From Gnetum montanum (lineage: Eukaryota; Streptophyta; Gnetopsida; Gnetales; Gnetaceae), in contig MNCI01000865.1 of the NCBI GenBank assembly GCA_015680685.1, positions 205,408 through 269,407 on the forward strand: a DNA stretch of 64,000 nt, in the 5' to 3' direction. Position 1 is the stretch's first letter, and each line of letters starts with the position of its first letter. The notes below the pieces were generated by a model. That model made no database searches, had not been told where the DNA came from, and was given only the letters and a program-made list of their open reading frames with translations. Made by a program: the position numbers and the translations under genes. This document shows, in pieces, positions 23,250-35,342 of this stretch.

Positions 23250-24000
23250 GCAATGGGATTGCTACGCTATGCATGATTGCTTTCTAACCCAACGTGGATT
23301 TGGTAAGACATAGGGCCGAGACACTTTGCTACAACACTCGTCTACATCGTTGTCCTCTGCTTGGAAGGGCAACTCGGCCCATGCATCTTCGTTTTATAAG
23401 CTGGCCTATTGGGCTGCCTCTTTTGCTAAATAGTTAGCATCTACGGAGACAGACACCTCATTCTCAAAGGTTATGACCTCCGAGCCTTACTCCATATCTA
23501 TGTTATTTATTGCTTGCATCGCTACCTTGTCGCCATGGATCACCACCTTCCTACCTGCATAGGGTAGATGGATCTCTTGATGTATGGGTGAAGAGACAGC
23601 CCTAAGTTGTGCTAACCATGATCTCCCTCAGATCAGGTTAAACTCAGGCATCTCTTCCACCACAATAAATGTTGCTAACATAAATCCTAAACCCCACTAC
23701 AAAGTCCATGTGGGTGGTGCCTTTCACCACGACCCGTGCCCCATTGAATGACTTCAAGCATGATGTTGTCGTGGATTTGATTTGGTCTACCAAACCTAGC
23801 TTATCCACAATAGGAAATGGGATAACATTTGTAGCAACCCCATCATCGACGTCTACCCTTCGGATCTTATGTTGGCTGACCCGAATTATGATGAATAGAG
23901 GCACTGTAGTCACCTGACCCTTTTCAGGGTCTTCCCTAATGGACTCGTCATAGAAAGTCAACTGGGATGGCTATGGTTCTACAGACGCAGAAGGAAGCAT
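23250..24000 (-). pseudogene. Aspartic protease region of element C
   Basis: Minus strand. A frame at 23961-23644 reads VSQHKIRRVDVDDGVATNVIPF, the retropepsin core with D-D-G in place of D-S/T-G. It is followed by FNGARVVVKGTTHMDFVV, the usual second beta region. Further on, RSWLAQLRAVSSPIHQEIHLPY and VVIHGDK match the segment that joins protease to RT in Tat-clade elements. The linker fades around 23250, where the antisense-gene block begins. Confidence 0.8.
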
Positions 24001-27000
24001 AACTGAGTGGATTTCTTTCTCTTGTGCTGGCATGTTCTTATCAACTAGTATTGTCATTAACATGCGAACCAGAGCCTCACAGTGTGCCGTGGAAGTCATA
24101 ATCAGGTCGTATAGGCTCAACGTTATGTTTTTTTGTTTTAGAGCCTACTTAACCTAAGTAAGAGCACTTAAGAGGTCTAGGCCACCTTCCTATTTATTAC
24201 CTTTCTCCTCTTCCATTCGTCCTAGGATACAAATTTCCTGAGGGATAGTTTCAGGTATGGGATCAGACCCTTTCAAGCAAGGTGGCGAAGACCGTGCGCA
24301 TGTAGAAACGTTATCTTTTAGCGACGAGGACATAGATGTAGAGGGTGAGGGCATAGGCTTGGAAGTACCTAGGGCGGTACATTTTATTAACACCTCACCT
24401 ATCAAGCGCCCTTCTCGTTTCTTTGGACAAGAAGGCTGTAGTGTTGTCTTATGCGAGGCGGGGGTGATTGAGTGGCTTGGCCCCCTGATGATGAATGGTG
24501 CTTGCAGTGTTAATGCAGTTGGTGGTGGTGCGATTTTTCTTACAAGTGGTGCAAAGGCGGATGTCTCGGGGGGGATTCTTAGGACAAACAGTTGCTGCAG
24601 GTTTTTCTTAGCTGCTGGTGGTGTTGGTGCGCTACGCTAAGGCACACAAACCACAAATAGCTGCTAGGGTAGCTTTGGGTTACTGTCAATGCCGATAGTG
24701 TTGATAACGTAATCGACGTTGTTGGCATTAAGAGGATCCATGTAGACATGCAGAGATTGATTTTTGGGATGCATTGGGCTACTTTCATCTAGAACTAGTT
24801 TCCCTTGATCAATCATTATTTGGATGTCATCCTTTAATGCCAGGCAGTAATTCATATCGTGACCACACTACTGATGGTAGTCACAAAACCGCTCTAGTTT
24901 GAAATTCTTAGGAACTAGAAACTCATTTAGAAAATCCAAGGAGGGGTTCTTAAGCAGTTCGCAGTACCGTCGATGTTTTTTGACTGCCTCCTCTGACATC
25001 CGCTTGTGTTGGATATACCCTACCCCCAACAATTGCTTCAAAAGTTCTAAAGGCTTAACGGGTAGCGGGTTTTACTTAGAGCGATCTTTACGCTCAAAGT
25101 TAGGTTTGGGCGGTGCGGATGTTGAAGGTTGGGCTACATTGTTTGGTGTGGATGAAGGGTTAGTTGCTGGTGCAGCCACCTTCTTGTTATTATTTTTTTG
25201 GGGTTTGGCTTTGTTTTCCACAACAGCCATTGTGGCTATTGCAGCCTTACCATTGTCTTTCTCCTTCTTCGCAAAGGTGTTCTTATATGCAATGTAGGCC
25301 GGGTCTTTGCTTGTCTCGGCCACATCTTGTATGCTCTTGGTCTGGGCGAAAACCTGATTGAGAGTCTGTGGAGCGAGATAGTACAGTTTGAACTTAATGA
25401 AATCATTCATTGCAACCTTAAAGATAGCCAGCAGATGGACCTCCACGAGCTCATGAATCTCGTTAAAGGTAGCGCTCCACCGTTGTATGAATTTCTGGAC
25501 AGGTTCGAGTGGGTCTTGTTTGACGCTCATTAGCTGATCCAGTGTAACCTTTGGTCTCAAGTTATACTTGAAACGTGTTACGAAATGGGTCAGCAGCACC
25601 TCTAGGGTTGAGATGGAGGAGCATGGGAGCGCACGATACCAATCCAAAGCTTTGCCCATTAGAGACATAGCAAAGACGCAGATGACTGTATGCAGCCATT
25701 ATTGCAGAAGAAGGGATTCAGATCTAAATGTAACAAGATGGGTGTTAGGATCACCCTCCCCATTGTATTTTGTGAAATGAGGAAGTGGCATCCCAGGGGA
25801 TAACATTAGCATGGGGACTACCAGGCTAATGGGATTGTCATGGTAGAAATCCATGACTTGTACCATGTCAGAACCGGCAACCTTGAGACGTTTGATTTTC
25901 TCAGTAAGGATTTGGATAAGCTGGAATTCTTAATCTAGACCCGGAGACGATGCGGGTGATTAGGGAGCTAGAGAGGCAACTCCCATCTATGGAGTGGCAA
26001 GGGCAGTGACGTGACCCATAAGCGGTGCCATTAATATGGCCCCTATGAAAGGTGTTACTTATGCTGTCCACCACCTAACAGGTGGTGCTGTTAAAGCAGC
26101 AGCCGCTAGTTGTGCCATGGGGTAGGCCATTTGTATGGTCAGTGGGACAGACCATAGTCCTACACTCGGTTGTACCATTTGCAGGACCTAGTACGTTTGG
26201 TGGCGAGCGTAGTGGGACATTTGCGATGGCTGCGAAATAGGAGGAGAAGTGAATGGGGTCCACCATGTGGGTGAGACTAGGCCCGCCACTGACGGTGGGA
26301 TAGGTGTAGAAACTGGAATGGACATGGAAGCCGCATGCAACTGCGATGTAGATACGATGTGAATGTAGGGTAGGGTAGCGGTGATCGATCCATGATATGC
26401 TGAGGGAATGGATTGGGGGACTGATTGTGGAGGGATATTACCTGAAAATGAGATGGGGGAAAAGGCATGTTGATACGTCGAGGGCATGGCATGGCTACCC
26501 ATTGCCGATGAAACTACGGGTTACGACGATGTGGACGTGATCATGAAGGGAGTAGCGGTAAGGAGCGGGCTCATCTAGAAAGACGAGATGGGAGGGATGG
26601 TGGTAGGGTTGGCTTGACCCCCACCTTTAGACTGGGAATCCAGTTCCTCTTGCCCATCTTGGAATGCCTCATCATAGTGAGACATCGTGTCTCGCAGCTT
26701 CCTAGGCCTAGCCAACTATGTCAGCTAATCTATGATCCACTGATGCTTTTGCGTCAGAGTAATGGAAATACCAGGGATGGGAATAAATTCCCTCCCATTA
26801 CAGTAAGCGAATTTAAAGCTACATTTTTCTTTGAGTTCATGTGCATCTAAGGGTAGATTTTCCTGAACCTTAGTGCAAAGAAAGTTGTATCACTCGTATT
26901 GTTGTGCCAAGCTCTTAGGTGATCGATTTTGGATCCTGAGAGATCGACACAGCTCTCGCACTGGGCTAAGCAGTTGCTCAGCACCTATGGTGCCCTGAAC

Positions 27001-27054
27001 CAAGAGGGGAACCTCAACATTAAAGGTAATAACTGCGGTGCTTGAGAAAATCAT
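24001..27054 (-). pseudogene. gag of element C
   Basis: Minus strand, start proposed at 27054 (MIFSSTAVI). A Pro/Ser/Met-rich region spans about 26650-26000. The capsid core is at 25840-25072, with GKALDWYRALP, LLTHFVTRFKYN, QDPLEPVQKFIQRWS and YYLAPQTLNQVFAQ. A Lys/Ala/Pro-rich segment follows. Then comes CDYHQ, a stop, and CGHDMNYCLALKDDIQ (about 24895-24820), the zinc-knuckle-like segment known from Tat-type Gag. The capsid core is open over 198 residues. It packages element RNA. Confidence 0.82.
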
Positions 27055-27275
27055 TTTCGTATGGCTAAAAAGGGTTCACAGACAAGAAAAACAAGGAGAT
27101 CGAGTAGTGATCAGAGGCTTTCTGTCCTGTAGGATTCCAAAGGAACCTTCGTAGCGACCGATCTGCACCACATGATGCATAAACAACTGCAAAAGGGTGT
27201 CACGTTTATGCTAGTGCGTGACGGGGTACAAAATGTGTGCAAGACTACCATGAAACATAGAAAGGACACCAAAAG

Positions 27276-27293
27276 GCCCTCCTTCTAGTGCCA
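27276..27293 (-). other. Primer binding site candidate of element C
   Basis: On the minus strand TGGCACTAGAAGGAGGGC starts about six bases inside the 5' LTR. It begins TGG as sites for a tRNA CCA end do. I cannot name the tRNA with confidence; it is not the tRNA-Asp type of the other elements here. Confidence 0.55.
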
Positions 27294-27299
27294 GAAAAT

Positions 27300-28971
27300 T
27301 GTAGCGACTAAAAACGTTAATGACTAGAAACACCGAGAGGTTTTCGGGTGAACACTTTCAACCGCGAATCCGTGCGAGGGTCATGCTGGATAAAATAGAA
27401 ACGGGGCACCCTAAATGGTCTAGTCAATCAAACAGGGACTTAACCGGTGTAATTTAACCTTTCGTAAACGTTGTTTTAAGTGAAAAATACATGAGATCTA
27501 ATTGATGATCAATAAATGCGATGATAAAGGAAATGATGCTTAATAATGATGACAATGAAGAATTCACAGAGTAATTAGGATAAGAAAATACACCACCGCA
27601 AAGTCGCAGGTTCAATTCTCTTCTTTGCTTAAAAATGTATAACAAGTTATACAATGCCGGAGGTGCATGGAGAGTCCAAGAATGACCAGAACGCTCGAAA
27701 TACCTCAACTACGTTTTTTGAGTACAAGCTTAAAAAGCCAACAATGCAAAATGCCAACAAGCAAAAAGCTAATGCCAAGTGCTAATGCAAAAAATGCCAA
27801 TCGCTAAAATTTGCTAACCTAACAAATTGCCAATTTGCCAACTTGCCAACAGAGTTCTCAATTTGCCAACTGAATTTTGCCAACCACGAAAAAATGCTAA
27901 TAATGATCAAAATTTTCCACCCTTTGAGCATTGCTCGTCGGGGTATTTATAGGGTCAGGAGCATGCAAGAGACATGATTTAGATGCCACGTGTCTTGGAC
28001 CCATGAGATGCTGATGTGCCCATATTACATGGATATGCAAAGCCAATTGTGCACTTGCTACACCACAATCATGTTGTCGAAACTAGGAGTGCTGGTGTCA
28101 AGTGTGCAAACAATGCAAGCAAGAGATGAAGCACAATGGCATAGCGTAGCTATTTGCTATGCTATGTAGCGTAGCACGTTGGTGTAGCATAGCTGCTTGC
28201 TACGCTATGTAGCGTAGCACGTTTGTGTAGCATAGCCGCTTGCTATGCTATGTAGCATAGCACAACATAGCCACTAGTTTGAAAAGGGAGTTTGTGTTGA
28301 AGTCAACTGCGTCTGTTGGAAGCTTCGGCGCACATCAGGTTAACTTTTGAAGCACTTCATTTAGTTTGCATCTCTGCTACGCTACGTAGTGTAACATATC
28401 ATAGCAACTAGCTTTAACTGCAAGTCATGCTGAAGTTGCAAACACTTGTTTGAAACTTTGACCATGCTAGCAACTGCAACTTTTACCTTTTGCGAAGGGG
28501 AGCCTCTGAACTTGCTGAACTTGCATTTGAAACATTTCTTGCTGCTCTTGTATTGTCACTGTGCTGTGCTATGCTATATTGTCGCTATCTTACTTTTTTG
28601 CTCAATCTGCCGCTTTCTAGAAAGAGACCTTGCTGAAGGACTTGAAGTCGAACAAGGCAACTGGTTTTGGAGGCCGGAGTGCTTGCTGAGTGTAATTTCT
28701 TCACTAGAATCACTTGGTAAGCTGGGCCTTTCTGATTTTCCTTTGCTATGCTATGCCACGTTGTGTAGCGTAGCATAGCATAGCACCCTATTCTACAATA
28801 GCTTGCACGTGATTGCCTAAGCAGCTATCTTCTAAGGCTTGCTACACTACATAGCGTAGCGTAGCGTAGTGTAGCATAGCAAGCTTCTTCACTAGAAAAC
28901 TTGCTGAACTATTTTACACACCCTGAGCACCATCGACAACTCCAAACATGGTTTTTGAATAGACTGCCAAC
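27300..28971 (-). repeat. 5' LTR of element C
   Basis: About 1.67 kb. Minus-strand start TGGCAGTC, end GTCGCTACA, the canonical TG..CA. Collinear with the 3' LTR, with many transitions and some indels in the palindrome arrays. The outer flank (28972 on) belongs to element B. Confidence 0.87.
27945..28886 (-). promoter_or_regulatory. U3 promoter of element C, 5' LTR copy, with GCTACGCTA palindrome arrays
   Basis: TATA box on the minus strand (plus GGTATTTATAGGG, about 27950-27962). Upstream are five clusters at about 28138-28270, 28373-28405, 28560-28582, 28742-28786 and 28838-28886. The best copies read GCTACGCTATGTAGCGTAGC. The clusters have the same order as in the other LTR but differ in copy number, so the arrays have expanded or contracted since insertion. 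Confidence 0.75.
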
Positions 28972-28979
28972 TAAAAATC

Positions 28980-30922
28980 GAGCTCACAAAGAAAATTGAG
29001 AATGCCAACATGAACAAGGGCAACATCATCCCAACGCATAAACTCATAACCCACTTAGTGAAGATGAACCCCTACTGGCCACTAAGAGCCTAATGCCTAT
29101 ACAAGAGGTTGTTCGAATATCTCACAGGCATCACAAGGAAAGTATTCTACCCAAGCTTGACTTAAACAACTTTCCTAAGTTTTTTGGAGGCTATGATTTA
29201 GATCTATAACATCATCTACAAGCCTTCTACAATGCCTATGTATGGAACAATATTGATAATGAGGGACAAAAACTTAAGCTCTTTCCTATGACACTCATTT
29301 GCCAAGCAAAAGTGTGATACAGATCGTTAAAACCAAAATCAATCCGTAGTTGGCCAATGATGATAGAACTTTTTATTGAATGATATCAAACCTATGCTAG
29401 AGTGTCAGCCTTAAGGAGACAAATCCAAGAATGGAGACAAGAGCAACATAAACCCTTGGACATGGCCTTAGAAAGATATTATGCATTGTTAAATAACTAC
29501 CCAGGTGATGGATTCTCTAAGGAAAGGCTAATATGTCACATCATGGATGGGCTCCATAATGAAACAAGGGAAACCCTAGGGATGTATGCCCGAGGTCAAC
29601 TATACGAGCTACAAACCCATCAACTCCAAGAGCTTATTAAGCGAGTAGCAAAAGAAGAATGAGAATTAGCTAAATGGGAGAATGTTGAAAATTCTCAACA
29701 AGACCAAAATCTTGAATTAGAAAAGGTCCATAACGATAAAGAGGAGAAATTAACTCACCTTGAGGAAGTGCAACCATTTCTACCTTTGCCAATGCAATAA
29801 TCACTAGATGAAATCGTGGCAAAGATTAATAAGATGATGGGGTGGGTGCATGGAAAATATGGAGAATATGCTAACAGTAGTAGAGGCACAACTATGCCAA
29901 ATCAAGAAATAGGACAGGACACCATGCAACAATCAGAACAAAGGGTAGAAGATAATAAGAATAAGAACTCAACTACCAACTTCTCATAGCAATGCAATGT
30001 TTGTCTGTACGATCACCCCAAAGGCCAATGCCCAATTTTATCACATTTACATGAGCATTGGAGAGGAATGTTACACCCATATTTCATATAGAAATATCGT
30101 GTTCAACCACAATGGCAAAAGCCCTAGTCATGGGGGAAGCCATCACCAACCCGACCGTATCTTTTGTATGTCCCAACGCCAAATGCTTACTATGTTCAAC
30201 ACCATATTTCTCCAACTGGATCATCATCCTCTACTTCACCTCATCATTATCATTCTCCAAAATACTATCCACTCATACCCTCTCCAACAAGGTCGCCACC
30301 TCATGTACCTTACACTTTTCCTCAACAACAATATTCTCATCCTTCACCTCCTTCTACATTGCCACCGATTGTACTAGAAGGTTTTGCACCACAGCACCAA
30401 CCTAGGAATGCTACTTGTGCTACTACTGTCAATAGCAATGAAGGTACTCAAAAGTTCCCTTTCTTTAGGCATGGCCATAGAAAGAAGCATCATGATGTTG
30501 AACCCACTGCATCTTCCAAACCAGCACAAGTTCAACGCTATGATGCATCCTTCTCCTTGAACTCAACACCTCATGGTAGCTTATCATGGCCACTAATCAA
30601 TGCTCCAACAACTATGTGGCCCAATGAATATAGCCACAGAAGGAGATAAATTGATCCTTGCATGCCATCTTACAGTCAAGGGTGCCATAGTGGGGTAGCT
30701 CCTTATCCCATGACCCCATCATATAACCTACCCCACTATGTCTATTATGATCGAGTGTGTGAACCCCAATATGGGTATGTTCCAACCACCACATCAAAAG
30801 ACACCCAGTGGTTTGGATATGACCGGGCCCCAATATTTCCAGAATGCATGGATCCTACCCTTCCATTTGTTAATTCTTGCTATGATCAAAAGTTTAGTTA
30901 TGGGGGTTATCCCCCATTTTAA
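28980..30922 (+). pseudogene. gag of element B
   Basis: The leader around 29050-29110 matches D. The capsid core at 29402-29662 is open: ALERYYALLNNYPGDGFS, HIMDGLHNETRETLGMYARGQL and LQELIKRVAKEE. A linker follows, then the knuckle CNVCLYDHPKGQCP (about 29995-30038, CX2CX3HX4CP). The Pro/Tyr/His-rich tail ends FSYGGYPPF at 30922. The end overlaps a GGGGGTTATCCCCC hairpin. Frameshifts and stops break the first third. A complete gag without pol would suffice for particle formation only, and this copy is defective. Confidence 0.85.
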
Positions 30923-32010
30923 TAAACAAAATTAATAAATGTTTTTCCTTTTCTTTAATTTTACAATTTTTTGTTTTCCAGTTTTTCATCTTTCAATTTT
31001 TTATTTTATCTTTCTATTTGTTGGTTCATCTTTCTATTTATTGTTTTATCTTTTTATGGGTAATCTCATCTATGAATAAAACACTCATGTAACTCATTGG
31101 TTGAGGTGTTGTTCTATGCTATCAAGTCTAAGGTGACTAATTACATGGACAGCGAGCCCATCACATCCACCAACCCATCCTATTAATAAAAGATTCTACT
31201 CTGGGTACAATGATATTCTTGTCATCATAAAAACTTAAAAGTAATTTTGTGCTCATTATGCCCAGAGCGAAAAATGATGGACTAAGAAGGAATGACCAAG
31301 GTGTGACATCAAGGGGACTTGTGGATTCTCTTTAATGATATCTGTAAGGTGCTATCATGCAGCCTGGTTGTACTAAGATCCTTGTAGATCTAACGAAAAA
31401 TGGGAGTAAGAGTAATGAAGGCACTCAATCAAAAAAAAGTTCAAGCTCAAAGTGCCGCAAAGTAATTCCAAATCACTCCTCCCTTGAACAAAATGCCAAG
31501 TGATCGTATGCCTTGTTGTCATGGTACTCTTATGGTTGTCCATCATGGGATGAAACAATGTGATGTCACTAATCAGAGGAATGGACTTGGTCTTAATTTT
31601 GGAGTGACGGGCTAATGACACATTAATCACATCCTACACTCAAAATTCATTGTGCCCTAGGTCAATTACCTCATGTCCCAATCTCTGCAATCCCTTCTAC
31701 AATTCGCCTCATCTCGTTGTCCATGTATTTGTGACTTGTGTCTTGTGTAGCATTGAATTCATACCTCATCACGATGGTATCTTCATGTGTGTGTTTTGTG
31801 AAACTGGTGTGGATTACATTTAACCCTTCTAGTGCCTACGGACATTTTAAGGTGTGGTTACGTAAGGGAATTATAGGTAGGAACCTGCTTTGGGGAGGAC
31901 CCACTTGTGTAACCCTTGTAATCTACATTCATAACACATCATCATCACATCATTTTATACCCTCCAAGGATTACAATACTCTTTCCCTCATCATCCTTCT
32001 AGTTCAAACA
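30923..32010 (+). other. Non-coding region between gag and the internal promoter of element B
   Basis: T-rich stretch (30945-31060), then sequence matching D (55700-57098) and, more distantly, the post-pol regions of A and F. No convincing coding frame. This shows the pol deletion joins the gag end directly to the post-pol region. Confidence 0.65.
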
Positions 32011-32012
32011 TT

Positions 32013-32013
32013 N
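32013..32013. other. Unresolved base inside the internal promoter of element B
   Basis: A single n interrupts the start of the palindrome array. Comparison with D (CTAACATTGATAGGTCGCGA on its minus strand) suggests a few bases are missing here. Confidence 0.8.
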
Positions 32014-32017
32014 TAGG

Positions 32018-32108
32018 CCGCGATATCGTGTATGCAATATCAGGTCTGACGTGATATCGGGGTCATGCTATCGCGTACACAATATCACATCAAACAAAAC
32101 TATATATA
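32018..32108 (+). promoter_or_regulatory. Internal promoter of element B with GATATCGCG palindromes
   Basis: Copies of GATATCG..CGATATC-type half sites fill 32018-32090 (CGCGATATCGTGTATGC, ACGTGATATCGG, GCTATCGCGTACACAATATC). They are followed by the TATA box ACTATATATATG (32099-32110). The motif type matches this element's own LTR (35571-35633). The extra ORF begins about 520 bp downstream. Confidence 0.72.
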
Positions 32109-32628
32109 TGAACCCCCCATGCACACATCAACATCATTTTCAACTGTTCACGCAGGGGAAATTTTTCAAATTTTCTTCTATGACTTGCAACTTCCGCACC
32201 TCTTGTTCCTATAGCCATAACTCGCTCGCTAGCACTCTGATTCTTATTCTGAAAGAACCTACTTTAACTTGGAGTGTTCAGCTTAGTCGTGGGGGAGAGG
32301 TACACTCCAAATTATGCATAAATTTTTTGAAATTCATCATCACCCAAAGGATACTATAAAGAGTAATTTATTTTAAAAAAAACACACAAAGAATGATGAT
32401 AAACATGTGTCAAAAACAATATTATCTCCTCACATACACCAGGAAATTAAATTTTAAAGCCACCTAATCAAATTAGGGGCCTAATATTAAAACTTTTAGG
32501 GGACATTTCCACAAGATTTTCTAACTCTAGAACACATGAAATAAGAAACGAATTCATTAAGGTAGAAGTACGGTATAACTTCAATTTTGTAAACAACCTT
32601 ACTAATGATTAGCCTCGTGTGATTGCAG

Positions 32629-35342
32629 ATGATCCCTAAACATGGACAACAAGAAGCACCCTCTCAAGGTGTGTCCAAGTGACCCAGGAGAGGCAGAGGA
32701 CAAGCATCTCTCGAACTACATGCAGAGCAGGAGGTGTAATCATTTAGCATCCATCAAGAGATTCTTACTACTGTGTAGTCAGGACAGGTGGAAGGAGGAG
32801 CTACTGAAGTGCCTGAATAGGGACAACACCTCACGTTGTCCTCAAATTATGTTCAAGCTATTCGAGAAAGGTCCATGTCAACAGCTGTGATCGTGGAATT
32901 AAACTTCAGACCTTTCATGGAATTCGCTCCTAAGGCTATTAGGGACCAACTCAAAGGGTCCCCATTATGGCTTGTCCTCTCTGAACGAGGTGCCTAATTT
33001 TTTTACCAAAGCCATCTTGAAAGTGTTGAACCTTCTGAATACAGGGCCAAAAGTTGCTCACCTGTCCACTCACTTTGATGTTGATGCATGAAGAGTCTAG
33101 TTGGATAGGATGTACAGCAAATAGGACAACACATATGAAGAGTTGACACTAGAAGAAAGGATATACTTCAAGATTGGTACTTATCACATCTTTCCCACAA
33201 GAGGATTAAAAAGAATTTCAACATATGCAGCAAGAGGAAGTGCGATATTGATGGGAAAGATTAATGTTAACCTTCCTCATCTGTATCTCATGGAGATCTT
33301 GAGACAGTTTAAAGAATGCAAGATAGGGAATTCTACATTGCCCTTCCCTTGTCTCATTAAGAAGCTGTGCAAACGTGCTGGTATTATGGGGTACACCAAT
33401 GACATTCCCAAAAGAGCCCAAAATGCTTTGTTCACCGAACTACTAAAGCCACCAGCCCAAAGGAAGAGTGCTAGTGAGACACTGGAGCTAGAGCAAGAAC
33501 AGACAGTGGGGTCCACTACAACTCAAATTGTAGGGCCTAGCCAACTCCTAAGCATAGGGCCTAGTCAACAACAAGCAGGGCCTAGCACAAGCTAGCGAGA
33601 CCAACCATCACCACTGCCGCAGGATTATCGATCGTCGATGAGTCATATCAAGGCCATCGTTGAGATAATTAATTGGGGAAGTTGTGATGATGCTAATCTC
33701 TTCCATGTCATCGATGACACCATACAATCCATAGTTTCTATTGATCACACATGGGGCGAGGTGTCCATCCAAACAAGAGGAGGGGAGATCCATTGGTCAC
33801 AACAGATTTCAGGGAACACTGTGTCTTTCTAGGTGCAATTAGAAATAGGTGAAGGGGCCACAATGAAGGTCATGCAGCACCAAGATTTAGTAGGAGCCAC
33901 AAAAGTGATCACGAACCACATCAAAGAATCTTTCAATGTCCCTGTTATGCCACTTGTAGATTTCATAGGAGCACAGGATGCTCAAACTCTGGCTGGTCCC
34001 TTAATGACTCCTACAGAGCATGAGGATGTCCTTGATCAATTGCTACAGATAGGATAAGTAATGATGTCCTTGTTCAACATCCCACAAGATGTCATAGCAG
34101 CATAATCAAACCTCATCTCCATTAAAGGAAAGCTGGTTATGGCAGAGATCAGGGCTAAGCATGTGAAAGCAAAGTTGGCAAGACTCCAAGAGAGGCTTAT
34201 TACCCTACAAGCTGCATAGTGGGACCCATCTCAGTTTGTTCCCACAAACCAGCTAGACACTTTCAGGATGGAGCAGCTCAATAAGCTACTAGATAACAAT
34301 AAAGGAGTGGTGAAGGAGAAGGAGAAGGCCAACTGGGATGCCTCCAAGGCACAAGTGCAAACCTACGTGCACACCAAGGTATTCAAAACCTTATAGGAAG
34401 AGAATAAATAGCTTGTTGTTGATAATATTTGATTGACCACTGTGGAGAAACAGAAGAATGTTCTTAAGCAAAACTTTCAATAATTACAAAAGTAGTTGGT
34501 CAGGGTCAACCAAGACATAAACCATTTGGCCAGAGAGAATCGAACCCTTTTAATGGAGGAGGTACATGCAATCTATCAGAAGACAGCCATTGAAATAAGT
34601 GCATGGCAAAACAAGGGCAAGCAACATGAAAAGTTAAAGGAGAATTTCAGATACCAAGTGGGGATGTACAAGTAAGTCATAGAAAAGGAGCATTTCAGAT
34701 ACCAAGACTCACATCAACACTTTTAGTGCTCAACACACTGATTGGTGGGTCATATTGGACACATATGCATGTGCCCACCAAGCACAACTTAAAAGCTAGG
34801 ACCTGCAAATTCAAGATCTCACAAAGTACATGGAATTGACAAACTTGAAATATGCCAATCTAGCCATGTTAATAGCAAGACACCTGAGAATAGAGCTCAA
34901 GAAGCAAGTAGCTGTCACCTACACCAAATATGAAGCAGAATTTGCAAAGCACAAGAAAACATTGCAGAAGCTAGAAGTCGCAAATTCTGAACTAAAGGTG
35001 GTTAAGGCCAACTATCAAGGGTAGAAAGATGTCATAGCGGACTTGGCTCAATGGCTTATAGATTTCCAAGAGTACAGGGACAAAGCCAGAGCCTATGAGG
35101 AGGAACGATGGTTATTTGCGGCCTAGTATGTTAAAGAAAATCAAATGTTGCTGCAACTACCATGCCCATGGGAGGTTCCGACTCCATCAAACATTGAAGC
35201 ATTAGCATGGATGGCATAAGACCCCCAAACTAAAGAGGAAAAGCTCCAAGAATTATTGCAAAGCCATCAAATTCCAAAATCTGGAGCATAAGACAAGGGG
35301 AAGTGACCCATGGAGGAGCTACTGCCACCTAGAACCACATGA
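32629..35342 (+). pseudogene. Extra ORF of element B (about 900 codons), coiled-coil protein
   Basis: Starts MIPKHGQQEAPSQG, continuing into a basic PRRGRGQ; the base before the ATG is the end of a GTGATTGCAG, so a leader intron is possible. Region 1 has NFRPFMEF and LKGSPLW. Region 2 (33143-33595, open) has ERIYFKIGTYHIFPTRGLK and LPFPCLIKKLCKRAGIMGYT, which resembles the plant transposon-associated family PF20167 (by eye). A Gln/Pro-rich linker and MSHIKAIVEIINWGS follow, then a long coiled coil (about 34130-35100), ending about 35342. Stops and at least two frameshifts are present. No catalytic motif is visible. Alternatives are an envelope-like protein or a structural protein; no signal peptide or membrane segment supports the first. 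Confidence 0.65.

Larger units (their letters stand above)
10543..28971 (-). mobile_element. Element C: 18.4-kb Tat/Ogre-like Ty3/gypsy retrotransposon
   Basis: Minus-strand order: 5' LTR (28971-27300), primer site, gag, protease, a 6-kb block with an antisense gene and hairpin minisatellites, RT, RNase H, a second archaeal-type RNase H, integrase, minisatellite, 3' LTR (12163-10543). The second RNase H and the large size are hallmarks of the Tat clade (Tat, Ogre, Retand). LTR ends read TG..CA on the minus strand, with TGG mutated to TAA at the start of the 3' LTR. The flanks are unrelated: A's extra ORF on the left, B's gag leader on the right. I found no target duplication. Confidence 0.88.

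Noticed and set aside
30058-30405. Overlapping plus-strand frames across the gag tail of B
   Set aside because: Only the frame giving the Pro/Tyr-rich tail that ends YGGYPPF agrees with D. The others are shadows of low-complexity sequence.
32642-35342. Extra ORF as a retroviral envelope-like gene
   Set aside because: No signal peptide, transmembrane segment or Cys-rich ectodomain is visible. A basic start and long coiled coil fit a nuclear or structural protein better. Position alone (before the 3' LTR) is not enough.
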